A stretch of DNA of 10,258 nt from an uncultured Bryobacterales bacterium. Lineage in GTDB: Bacteria; Acidobacteriota; Terriglobia; Bryobacterales; UBA6623. The notes beneath the pieces were generated by a model. The model searched no databases. It was not told the origin of the DNA and saw nothing but the letters and a program-made list of their open reading frames with translations. The stretch covers positions 1 through 10,258 of the forward strand of contig CAMPKL010000078.1 in NCBI GenBank assembly GCA_946887065.1, read 5' to 3'. Shown in pieces: positions 1 through 5,914 of this stretch. The position numbers and the translations under genes were made by a program. The first letter of the stretch is position 1. Every line of letters starts with the position of its first letter.

Positions 1-59
1 GGTTGTTTAGAGCACGTAAGCGAGCGCTGAAAGCTTACGAGGCGTTGAAAAAGCGATGA
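1..59 (+). CDS. ECF-type RNA polymerase sigma factor, C-terminal tail (partial)
   Basis: Reading from base 3, the frame gives 18 residues, LFRARKRALKAYEALKKR, and a TGA stop at 57-59. The pattern of leucines and basic residues resembles the end of sigma region 4.2 of extracytoplasmic-function sigma factors, where the last helix typically reads L.RAR..L. The gene begins outside the window, so promoter-recognition residues cannot be checked. The downstream pair of a single-pass membrane protein and a Spy/CnrX-like protein, spaced 3 bases and then overlapping, supports a sigma-factor operon. The call rests on a very short tail plus context. Confidence 0.55.
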   Translation, partial: LFRARKRALKAYEALKKR

Positions 60-62
60 TGA

Positions 63-428
63 ATGGTTAGTATTTGGGCGGTGGCTGTGATTAAAGTGAA
101 CACGGAACAAGAATTGGACAAGTTGTTTGCGGCGTCGCGGGATGCGTTCCCGGAGTTGGACGCTTCGCCCAATTTTCTGCCTGAGGTTTGGGCCAAGATC
201 GAAGATCGGCGAGCCCCCGGTTGGTTGACGTTGATCGGCAACTGGTCTCCTCGCCTGGCCCTCGCCGCCAGCTTGGCGGCGGCGGTGCTCACGACGACTG
301 CGGCGATCAATCACCAAAGGGTTCGCGACATGCAGCTTTTGGAATCGAGTTACATTGATGCGCTGACGGTTTCCTCCCTTGATGAGCAGGACGGATCGCA
401 GTGGATCCTGGCTGGTTTGCCGCGATGA
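63..428 (+). CDS. Small single-pass membrane protein, possible anti-sigma factor
   Basis: A 121-residue protein with an acidic hydrophilic N-terminal part of about 65 residues, one membrane segment at about residues 68-84 (LALAASLAAAVL core), and a short external tail of about 37 residues. It begins 3 bases after the sigma factor stop and its stop overlaps the next start (ATGA at 425-428). Size, topology and position fit a non-zinc anti-sigma factor such as the CnrY type, which holds a sigma factor at the membrane; there is no HxxxCxxC zinc motif. The start is uncertain: ATG 63 has no good ribosome site and gives a hydrophobic beginning, while GTG 87 gives a hydrophilic start reading MIKVNTEQELDKLF. 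The function is inferred from context only. Confidence 0.6.
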   Translation: MVSIWAVAVIKVNTEQELDKLFAASRDAFPELDASPNFLPEVWAKIEDRRAPGWLTLIGNWSPRLALAASLAAAVLTTTAAINHQRVRDMQLLESSYIDALTVSSLDEQDGSQWILAGLPR

Positions 429-835
429 TGAATCAATCGAGGACGAGAGCCGGCCTGTACCTTGCTGCGGTATTTATCGCGGGCAGCGCCTTTGGTTTCT
501 CCATGAGTCAGTTTTACTCGCAGCCGATCGCCGAAGCGGGCGTGGACGCGGCTGCCGCCTATCGCCGCGACTTGCTTCATTCGCTGGACGAAAGACTGGA
601 TCTGAGCGACGAGCAATTGGGCGAGGTCATCGTGATTTTCGACGAGATCAACGACAGGTTTCGGGAAGTTCGCGATGCCATGGAGCCGGAGTTCGAGGCC
701 ATTCGCAGCGAGCGCGCCGAGCGCGTAATGGGCTTGCTCAACCCCCAGCAGAAGGCGGAATACCAATTGATGCTAGATGAGCGTCAACGTGCCCGTGAAG
801 AGAAGGCCGGCCAGCACAGCGAGCAACACAAGTAG
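425..835 (+). CDS. Spy/CpxP/CnrX-like periplasmic helical sensor protein
   Basis: A 136-residue protein with an N-terminal signal anchor (about residues 9-27) and an all-helical periplasmic part. It shows the family pattern LDLSDEQ near residue 60, a charged middle helix, then LLNPQQKAEY near residue 105, like the LtxxQ-type motifs of Spy, CpxP and the 'periplasmic heavy-metal sensor' family. These proteins act as chaperones or as sensors that modulate an anti-sigma factor. ATG 425 (Met-Met start) overlaps the stop of the preceding gene by 4 bases, implying coupled translation. The paired His ligands known for CnrX are not obvious; the only histidines past the anchor are H52 and two near the C-terminus (about 131 and 135), so metal sensing is not shown. 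Confidence 0.75.
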   Translation: MMNQSRTRAGLYLAAVFIAGSAFGFSMSQFYSQPIAEAGVDAAAAYRRDLLHSLDERLDLSDEQLGEVIVIFDEINDRFREVRDAMEPEFEAIRSERAERVMGLLNPQQKAEYQLMLDERQRAREEKAGQHSEQHK

Positions 836-875
836 TCCGCAGCGAGTCTTTGATTCATCGAGCGCCCGAGCCAGC

Positions 876-1742
876 ATGCATAATCGTAGCCGCACAATTT
901 GGATTGCGGCGATCGTTTCGTTAGCGTTCGCAGGGATATTGCTTCATCCTGCGGCGCGAACGCGTTTCGGCTGGTTCGCTTCCGGTATCCGCTCGGAATC
1001 GGTTCGGGAGCAGGTCTACGCCTTGACTGGACCGCAGCCGGAAGCGTGGGTCCGCGAGATTGTTTTTCCGGAGACAGAGCCCACCAGCCGCAGCCGGGAA
1101 GTCTACTTCGACGCGCCCACCGAGACGTGTGAGGAGTTTAGCGCTTACGTGTTCTTCTTGCCGCCAGGCGAGACGCCGTTGCAGCCGCACAAGCACGTCG
1201 AGGACGAGTTGATCGTGCCGATCGAGAGCCAATTAGACGTACTGACAACGGACTCGCGAGGCCCGCTCACCGAGCACGTCGGTACCGGCAAAGTCGTTTT
1301 CAATGCGGCCGAACAGACTCACGCGATCAGCCGCTTGTCGGACGAACGCGCAAGTTATCTCGTGCTGAAGTGGAAGAGCCGCAACCCGCAGCCGTTCGAG
1401 GCCGCACTAGGTTCGGCGGTCTTCGACATCCACAAGCTGCACCGCCATCAGTTGAAGGGCGAGCAACGTCCGTTCAAGGCCGACACCATCTTCGAAGGCG
1501 CCACCCGCAGCCTCAAGAAGTTGCACAGCCATGCCAGCACGCTGGCGCCCGGAGCCGGCTATCCGGCGCAAGAGGATCCAATCGATATCGCCATCGTGCT
1601 GTTACGCGGCGAAGTCGAGACGCTAGGGCAAAAGGCGACAGCGCCAGCGGTGTTCTTCTACCCGGCTGGACGGCCGCACGGATTGCGGAATGTGGGCGTT
1701 GATCCCGCTCAGTATGTGGTTTTCGAGTTCCACGGCCGCTGA
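876..1742 (+). CDS. Membrane-anchored double-cupin protein
   Basis: A 288-residue protein with an N-terminal hydrophobic anchor (about residues 8-23) and two cupin-like beta-barrel regions. The first (about 75-170) carries the metal-ligand pattern G98, H105-x-H107 and E111, followed by a second-motif histidine, H149 (EQTHAI). The second (about 180-285) has H217/H219, the turn LLRGEVE and PAGRPHGLRNVG, but its first motif is degenerate (PAQEDP where H-x-H is usual). Cupins of this sort bind metal or small ligands; no substrate can be read from the sequence. I chose ATG 876 because the hydrophobic anchor begins just after it; an upstream in-frame ATG at 777 would overlap the previous gene by 59 bases. 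It lies 40 bases downstream of the Spy-like gene and may be co-transcribed. Confidence 0.72.
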   Translation: MHNRSRTIWIAAIVSLAFAGILLHPAARTRFGWFASGIRSESVREQVYALTGPQPEAWVREIVFPETEPTSRSREVYFDAPTETCEEFSAYVFFLPPGETPLQPHKHVEDELIVPIESQLDVLTTDSRGPLTEHVGTGKVVFNAAEQTHAISRLSDERASYLVLKWKSRNPQPFEAALGSAVFDIHKLHRHQLKGEQRPFKADTIFEGATRSLKKLHSHASTLAPGAGYPAQEDPIDIAIVLLRGEVETLGQKATAPAVFFYPAGRPHGLRNVGVDPAQYVVFEFHGR

Positions 1743-1743
1743 T

Positions 1744-1772
1744 TTGCGCCGCTGTGCCTTACATGCTACATT
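1744..1772 (+). promoter_or_regulatory. Candidate sigma-70-type promoter for tRNA-Asp
   Basis: TTGCGC at 1744-1749 and TACATT at 1767-1772 are separated by exactly 17 bases and lie just after the cupin stop, about 85 bases before the tRNA. Each box matches the E. coli consensus at four of six positions. It is the best promoter-like pair I see in this gap, but it is weak evidence by eye. Confidence 0.3.
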
Positions 1773-1856
1773 CGAATTTGTGCGCTCTTGGCGGGCGTAT
1801 CAGCCGTAAGTCTTCGTTCGTCCGAGTCGACCCTCGCGACTCGATTCAAAGAATAC

Positions 1857-1911
<55 letters not shown>

Positions 1912-1933
<22 letters not shown>

Positions 1934-2436
1934 CTGCTTTCCATCCCTTGCGAAGCCCGATCAGGCTCGTCTTTTCTCGGAGGCATCACTTCTGTTGAGT
2001 CGATCGGCAGCATCCAGACGTGCTCTTCCGCCCACCGTGCGGCGAGTCCGTTCAGCGGACTCTTTGTGTTGTACTCCTGATAGGCGATCATCCTGCCGAT
2101 CCGGACGACCAGGTCTTCGAGGCGCTCCGCAGGCGCCCAAAAATCCCCGATGCACACGCTTGTCTCATCGAAGTTGGGATGAAAAACAGCGTTGAGCATT
2201 TTGCACTGGGGAGCGCGCCGCGGGTAACCCAGCGAGAGATTCACTTCCAGCACGTGTTCGTCCCTTTCGACGATCTGGCGATCTGGCGAAAGAACGAGAC
2301 CCTTGATTCGATAGGTGAAGCGGTAGAACTCCGGCGGCATTCCCGACTTGCCGGAGATTTGGACGACCGGCCAGTCGGCAAACCGCTTAACGAGCCGCTC
2401 ATAGTCGTTGCGCAAACGTCGAACTCGGGGAGTCAT
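1912..2436 (-). CDS. E2-like ubiquitin-conjugating enzyme (UBC fold)
   Basis: A 174-residue protein with the layout of a UBC-fold E2. It has an N-terminal helix (about residues 3-20, RVRRLRNDYERLVKRF), the central sheet with the YPRRAPQCKM segment equivalent to the E2 'YPxxPP' loop, the HPN tripeptide at 86-88, the predicted thioester cysteine at C95 (TSVCIG) and W100 with a following proline. It should take the Ubl from the E1 by transthiolation and pass it to a lysine. The start at ATG 2436 overlaps the DUF2752 stop by 4 bases; no Shine-Dalgarno sequence precedes it (a pyrimidine-rich stretch instead), so translation probably depends on re-initiation. A reading-frame extension upstream to 2757 lies inside the DUF2752 gene and shows no domain. 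The stop at 1912-1914 lies inside the antisense of tRNA-Asp. The C-terminal 25 residues are polar and probably disordered. Confidence 0.88.
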
Positions 2437-2864
2437 GGCGCGAGGAGTAGGAAGGGATAGACCGGAATGTTCCGCGCCGCGGCAAACAATACCGCCAAAG
2501 CCAAAGCAGGTCCGGTCCACTCGTCGAATCGTATCGGACGTCCCCGGTAGAGTGTCCATGCGAACCACGCGCAGGCGGGCGGCGAGAAAATCGTCAACAG
2601 GGCGTTGTACGAGAGCGCAGCCGCGATCCGCCCGTGGAGGATCTCGTGGAGGGCTCGAAACCCTCCGCAGCCCGGACAATAGAGGCCGGTTGCCGTAAAC
2701 CACCAGCAACTCGGGTAGAACCCTGATTCGCCTGGCGGATGGGCGTACACGACCCACAGGGCCAGGAGCCCGGCCGCAGCGCCGAGCAGAGCCACAATTC
2801 GTCCGCTGGAGATCTTCGAGATCGTCGTCGGATTCTTGAGAACGTTTGATGAGTTCAGCGTCAT
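2433..2864 (-). CDS. DUF2752 membrane protein
   Basis: A 143-residue protein with hydrophobic segments at about residues 23-41, 86-105 and 117-140. It carries the DUF2752 signature between them: C53, then CPGCGG with C63 and C66, followed by FRALHEILHGRIAAAL. The family is widespread in bacteria and its function is not known; the Cys-x2-Cys pair after the first helix could bind metal or form a disulfide. It overlaps the stop of the upstream GYF_2 gene (ATGA at 2861-2864) and the start of the E2 gene (ATGA at 2433-2436), so it is translated in step with both. A tie to the ubiquitin-like pathway is inferred purely from this embedding. Confidence 0.85.
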   Translation of the reverse strand: MTLNSSNVLKNPTTISKISSGRIVALLGAAAGLLALWVVYAHPPGESGFYPSCWWFTATGLYCPGCGGFRALHEILHGRIAAALSYNALLTIFSPPACAWFAWTLYRGRPIRFDEWTGPALALAVLFAAARNIPVYPFLLLAP

Positions 2865-3469
2865 CCTTTATTGATCTCGTTGAAATGGTACTGCAAGTAA
2901 ATGATGTTGAAGAAGAACGTCATCGGACCGCTGAGCGGACGGTTAAAGTACGCCTCGACGGAACCTTTGAGCTTGAAATATGCCACCAAGTAGCAGACGA
3001 TGCCCGCAATCGACATGAGTCCGCTTAGGGCGATGAGGGTTTCGTTCTCCGTGAATATCACGATATTCGATCCGAGCGATACCGCGATGTAAACGCAGAG
3101 AAGAACTGTCGGCGTGCTGTCCGGATCGAACTTTTTCACCCAGGCAGCCTGCACAAAGCACCAGACAAACGCGAATAGACCGCACGTCGTCCACGAAAGA
3201 ACCAGTACCCACGCCCAGTGCAGCTTCGGCGCGGGGGGAATCTCAATCGAGCCGTCGCCGCTCGATAGGGAGTCGGCCGTCAACCTTGAGGCGCCCGGCG
3301 CCGATACCTCGATATTGCCGACAACCTCCGACACAGGAGCCCAATCGGTCATCCCTTCACTCTGCGCAAGATCGTCGGGAGCTATCCTGCGTTCCGCGAC
3401 ATAGCGCTTTAATTCTTCGAGCGTGTAGGGTCCGAATTGTTCATCCCCTCGCTTAACGAAATACTTCAC
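2861..3469 (-). CDS. GYF_2-domain multi-pass membrane protein
   Basis: A 202-residue protein starting with a GYF_2 (DUF4339) domain at residues 1-50: an initial KYFVKRGDEQFGPYTLEEL strand-and-helix unit, then the SEGMTDWAPVSEV ending typical of the family. A linker (51-82) leads to three or four membrane segments, at about 84-108, 120-138, 143-165 and perhaps 182-195. GYF domains bind proline-rich peptides in eukaryotes; here the neighbouring RING protein has a long proline-rich linker (APIAPPPFPRGGPP), a possible partner (inference). GTG 3469 is the start, supported by a strong ribosome site AAAGGAG five bases upstream. It lies 34 bases after the RING gene. Confidence 0.82.
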   Translation of the reverse strand: MKYFVKRGDEQFGPYTLEELKRYVAERRIAPDDLAQSEGMTDWAPVSEVVGNIEVSAPGASRLTADSLSSGDGSIEIPPAPKLHWAWVLVLSWTTCGLFAFVWCFVQAAWVKKFDPDSTPTVLLCVYIAVSLGSNIVIFTENETLIALSGLMSIAGIVCYLVAYFKLKGSVEAYFNRPLSGPMTFFFNIIYLQYHFNEINKG

Positions 3470-3474
3470 GGCTT

Positions 3475-3481
3475 CTCCTTT
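3475..3481 (-). promoter_or_regulatory. Ribosome binding site fixing the GTG start of the GYF_2 gene
   Basis: AAAGGAG on the minus strand sits 5 bases before GTG 3469. It lies in the only open gap (34 bases) between genes in the second half of the operon, so this gene appears to have its own ribosome entry rather than relying on coupling. Confidence 0.7.
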
Positions 3482-3503
3482 GGCGCCGAATCCATCGCTC
3501 TAC

Positions 3504-4112
3504 CTAGACCATCCTTCGTCCCGCAGCATCGCGTTCAATGACGAAGCAATCCACGATCGCCCAAATCCAAACGATTGGCGACAGCAACAGGAACGAGACG
3601 CAGGTAATTGTCAGCTGCGCTCCTGCTCTCCGCGTGCGGTCCGCGTAGAAATTGTGTGCGCCGAACGCGCCCAGGAATATCGCTAAAAGGATGTACGAAA
3701 TGCGTTCCTTGGGCTTCGGCGCGCTAGCCGAAACTTTCAGCCGAACCGGCCTCGAAACGAACACGGATCCAGGCCCGCCGAAGGACGGCATATCCAAACG
3801 GGGTTCAGGCTCAACAGTCGCCGCCGGCGGCCCTCCGCGCGGGAAGGGCGGCGGTGCTATCGGCGCCTCTCGCGGGGGCGCGGGCCGCGTTTCGGATTCC
3901 TCGCATTGCGAGGACGGTATCGCTTGTTCGATCTCCGAGGCGTGCACCCTCAGCTTGAGTTCCTCCACGGGCGTCAGCTTACAGCCAAAAACCGTACAGC
4001 CGCCGTTCTCCTCCCAACATTCGCGATGGACAATAGAGGCGCATTCCGGGCACTCGGTCACTTCGTCACCGGCGGAGACATCGGTTAGACAATAGGGGCA
4101 AGTCGTATCCAC
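3504..4112 (-). CDS. RING/PHD-like zinc-finger protein fused to a TM2 membrane domain (candidate E3)
   Basis: With the GTG start at 4112 the protein has 202 residues. Residues 5-44 hold eight evenly placed ligands in C4-H-C3 order: C5-x2-C8, C21-x2-C24, H29-x2-C32, C39-x4-C44. This matches the binuclear treble-clef fold of the prokaryotic RING families found beside E1/E2 genes. After a helix (about 46-65) and a proline-rich linker (about 75-110) comes a TM2 domain at about 138-193: hydrophobic helix with FLGAFGAHNFYADRTRRAG turn, then second helix ending IVDCF. TM2 places both ends in the cytoplasm, so the finger would face the E2. The start is uncertain: ATG 4178 would overlap the FHA gene by 56 bases, whereas GTG 4112 begins 10 bases after its stop. 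E3 activity is inferred. Confidence 0.85.
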   Translation of the reverse strand: MDTTCPYCLTDVSAGDEVTECPECASIVHRECWEENGGCTVFGCKLTPVEELKLRVHASEIEQAIPSSQCEESETRPAPPREAPIAPPPFPRGGPPAATVEPEPRLDMPSFGGPGSVFVSRPVRLKVSASAPKPKERISYILLAIFLGAFGAHNFYADRTRRAGAQLTITCVSFLLLSPIVWIWAIVDCFVIERDAAGRRMV

Positions 4113-4122
4113 AGCGGCCCCG

Positions 4123-5184
4123 TTAGTCTCTCGCCCGCTCCTGGTAGAGGAACCGGTATCTTCCCACCGCGACGACATCTCCGTGGTTCAGGCGCCGCTC
4201 TCGCGCCGTCACGCCTCCCACGTCAACCGCACCGATCGGACGCAGCCAAGTCGTCGCGCCGCGAAGGCCAAATTCCAGGTGCAGGGGTTGGATGTCAGGA
4301 TCCTTGAACAGGTAGATATCGCAGGTCTGCAAGCTGCCCGCGGAGGTTATGGGCTTGTACAGAATGAACTGTTTGCCGGAGAGGGGTCCCGAGATCACCA
4401 GCAGCCACCGGTCCTTCAGCGCGCTCTCCACCCAACCCATGGCAATTCCCGTCGAGGCTCCGAACAGGCTGAAACCTACCGCGCGGCTAACTTCCGCCCC
4501 CTCTAGCGCCAGGCTAATTGGGTCGAAGACCAATCCTCCAACTGCGGCTCCAATCACCCCTCCCAAGATGCCGTACTGTCCGCGCTTGAATGAACCGCCG
4601 ATCAATCCGTACGCGAGGCCTGCCGCGGTTCCGAGTACCGTCCAAGCAATTCCCCGCGCCAACCAAAACGCCGGATTATCCACTTCGGCAATCCCGGCTG
4701 CAGCCGCCAACCCGGTCGTAATTGTGAATACAACGTTCGCCACGGCGTCAAACAGGAATCCGAGCACGACGCCAACGACGAGCGCCAGAGCGCCGCGATA
4801 CAGCGCTTTGCGCGGAGACTGCTCGACGATGCTTTCAGCGACGGCGAATCCGAAGCACATCAATACCACCGCTAAGGGGATCAGCCAGAAATTGCCCCAT
4901 GCCCCTGACGAATCTCCGTCCTCGAAGGAAGGCTCGCAGATCGCCCAGGCGGCGAACGCGCCCAATAGACCCGCGACTCCGAGATAGAACCAGCCCTTCA
5001 TGTAGAGCTTCTCCGCGGCCTCGGTTCCGATTTCCAGACGCGTCGTCTGCAAGTCGCTCACATTCCCGTAGGTTCGCCCAGCCTGGCCTTGGGCGACGGC
5101 GGCCGCTGCGGGGGACCCTTGGACGAGAGCGCCGCTGCCTTCCAGGTCGTCTAGCGTGATCTTGATCTTCGCCTCGTCACTCAT
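4123..5184 (-). CDS. Polytopic membrane protein with C-terminal FHA-like domain
   Basis: A 353-residue protein. Residues 1-60 are polar, about six or seven glycine/alanine-rich membrane segments follow (roughly 64-82, 98-119, 130-147, 178-197, 203-220, 232-250, with a possible extra one near 150-165), and an FHA-like beta domain occupies about 259-353 (LLVISGPLSGKQFIL strand, the CDIYLFKDPDIQPLH core, and the C-terminal HGDVVAVGRYRFLYQ strands). FHA domains bind phosphothreonine, but the usual GR...S and SxxH residues are altered here (AGSLQ; QPLH keeps only the His), so phosphopeptide binding is doubtful. ATG 5184 has a strong ribosome site (GGGGGAGA) and overlaps the JAB stop by 4 bases. 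Its role in the pathway is unknown; it could be a membrane scaffold. Confidence 0.8.
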   Translation of the reverse strand: MSDEAKIKITLDDLEGSGALVQGSPAAAAVAQGQAGRTYGNVSDLQTTRLEIGTEAAEKLYMKGWFYLGVAGLLGAFAAWAICEPSFEDGDSSGAWGNFWLIPLAVVLMCFGFAVAESIVEQSPRKALYRGALALVVGVVLGFLFDAVANVVFTITTGLAAAAGIAEVDNPAFWLARGIAWTVLGTAAGLAYGLIGGSFKRGQYGILGGVIGAAVGGLVFDPISLALEGAEVSRAVGFSLFGASTGIAMGWVESALKDRWLLVISGPLSGKQFILYKPITSAGSLQTCDIYLFKDPDIQPLHLEFGLRGATTWLRPIGAVDVGGVTARERRLNHGDVVAVGRYRFLYQERARD

Positions 5185-5909
5185 CTCGATATCTCCCCCT
5201 TCAGCGGCGCCAGGATCAAGACGGGTCTCCCCTGCGAGTCCAGCACGATCGCTCCGCCGGACGGCAAAAGCAGCAGCAGGATTCCGATCGTCAAAACGCA
5301 TCCAAGCACGAATGCTAGTGCGTACTTGGTTGCCGCCACCCAGCGAGAACGTCCGCGAGCGCCGCCGGAAGGCGCCTCGGCGCGGAGCGTCTCCGGCGTC
5401 GCGGCGGTCCTTGGCTCGATCCGCATCTTGTCGTCGCTTGGTGCATCGTTCTTTTCGAAGGTCGACACAATCTTGTTCAGGCGTTGAATGCGGCCTTCGG
5501 CCCAACCGAAGCAGCCTTCTTCGTCGCTGTGCGGATCGTAGACCCACGCGATCTGCTCGGGGCTTGAGAAGAAGTTCTCATGAACGAATATGTCGTGGTC
5601 AGAAAGAAAAATCCCGAAACCGGGATGCGAATGGTACCAACCGACGATCTTGTCGTCCGGGTATTTCTCGTCCTTGATCTTGTAGATGTGCTCCCAGGTC
5701 TCGTGCGTGAAGGTCACATGGGCAGTGCCCTGGCCCGCGCCCACCCCGGGGATGGATGCATCCACGCGTACTCCGTTCGGCGCATGGCGGCCGATGAGAA
5801 CCCCGCAAACTTCCTCTTCCAGGGATCCACGGGCGTGCCGCCGGACGCGGCGCAGCACTTCACCGCTGATTTCGACTTCCGGACCTCGCTTCGAAAGGTT
5901 GCGGTCCAT
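5181..5909 (-). CDS. JAB/MPN metalloisopeptidase with C-terminal membrane anchor (deubiquitinase-like)
   Basis: A 242-residue protein. The JAB/MPN domain (about residues 8-150) has a complete JAMM site: Glu at 32/33 (EEEVCGVLIG), H93-S-H95, then seven residues to S103 and D106 (SDHD). These bind the catalytic zinc of Rpn11- and AMSH-like isopeptidases. A variable linker is followed by one membrane segment (about 196-218) with basic residues before it (RGRSRW), which puts the enzyme domain in the cytoplasm, and a short outside tail. It should cut the Ubl off targets; precursor trimming is unlikely to be needed because the Ubl ends in Gly. ATG 5909 starts 5 bases after the E1 stop; the start fits the domain edge. 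The stop overlaps the FHA-like gene start (ATGA). Confidence 0.92.
   Translation of the reverse strand: MDRNLSKRGPEVEISGEVLRRVRRHARGSLEEEVCGVLIGRHAPNGVRVDASIPGVGAGQGTAHVTFTHETWEHIYKIKDEKYPDDKIVGWYHSHPGFGIFLSDHDIFVHENFFSSPEQIAWVYDPHSDEEGCFGWAEGRIQRLNKIVSTFEKNDAPSDDKMRIEPRTAATPETLRAEAPSGGARGRSRWVAATKYALAFVLGCVLTIGILLLLLPSGGAIVLDSQGRPVLILAPLKGEISR
5192..5200 (-). promoter_or_regulatory. Strong ribosome binding site of the FHA-like gene
   Basis: AGGGGGAGA on the minus strand lies 7 bases before ATG 5184 inside the end of the JAB gene. It decides the start of the FHA-like protein against the long upstream open frame, which shadows the JAB gene. Confidence 0.7.
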
Positions 5910-5914
5910 TTCCC

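Noticed and set aside
1954..1975. Possible terminator after tRNA-Asp: AGCC/GGCT stem then CGTCTTTTC
   Set aside because: Stem of only four pairs, interrupted T-run, and the bases are coding on the minus strand (E2 C-terminus).
2266..2288. Tandem 8-base repeat (GATCTGGC twice) in the E2 gene
   Set aside because: Two short copies inside a coding region, encoding the variable SPDRQIVE loop; no sign of a functional repeat.
2020..2460. Long plus-strand open frames opposite the E2, RING, FHA and protease genes
   Set aside because: Shadow frames of GC-rich coding DNA; no domains, no ribosome sites, and arginine/proline-rich composition typical of antisense reading.
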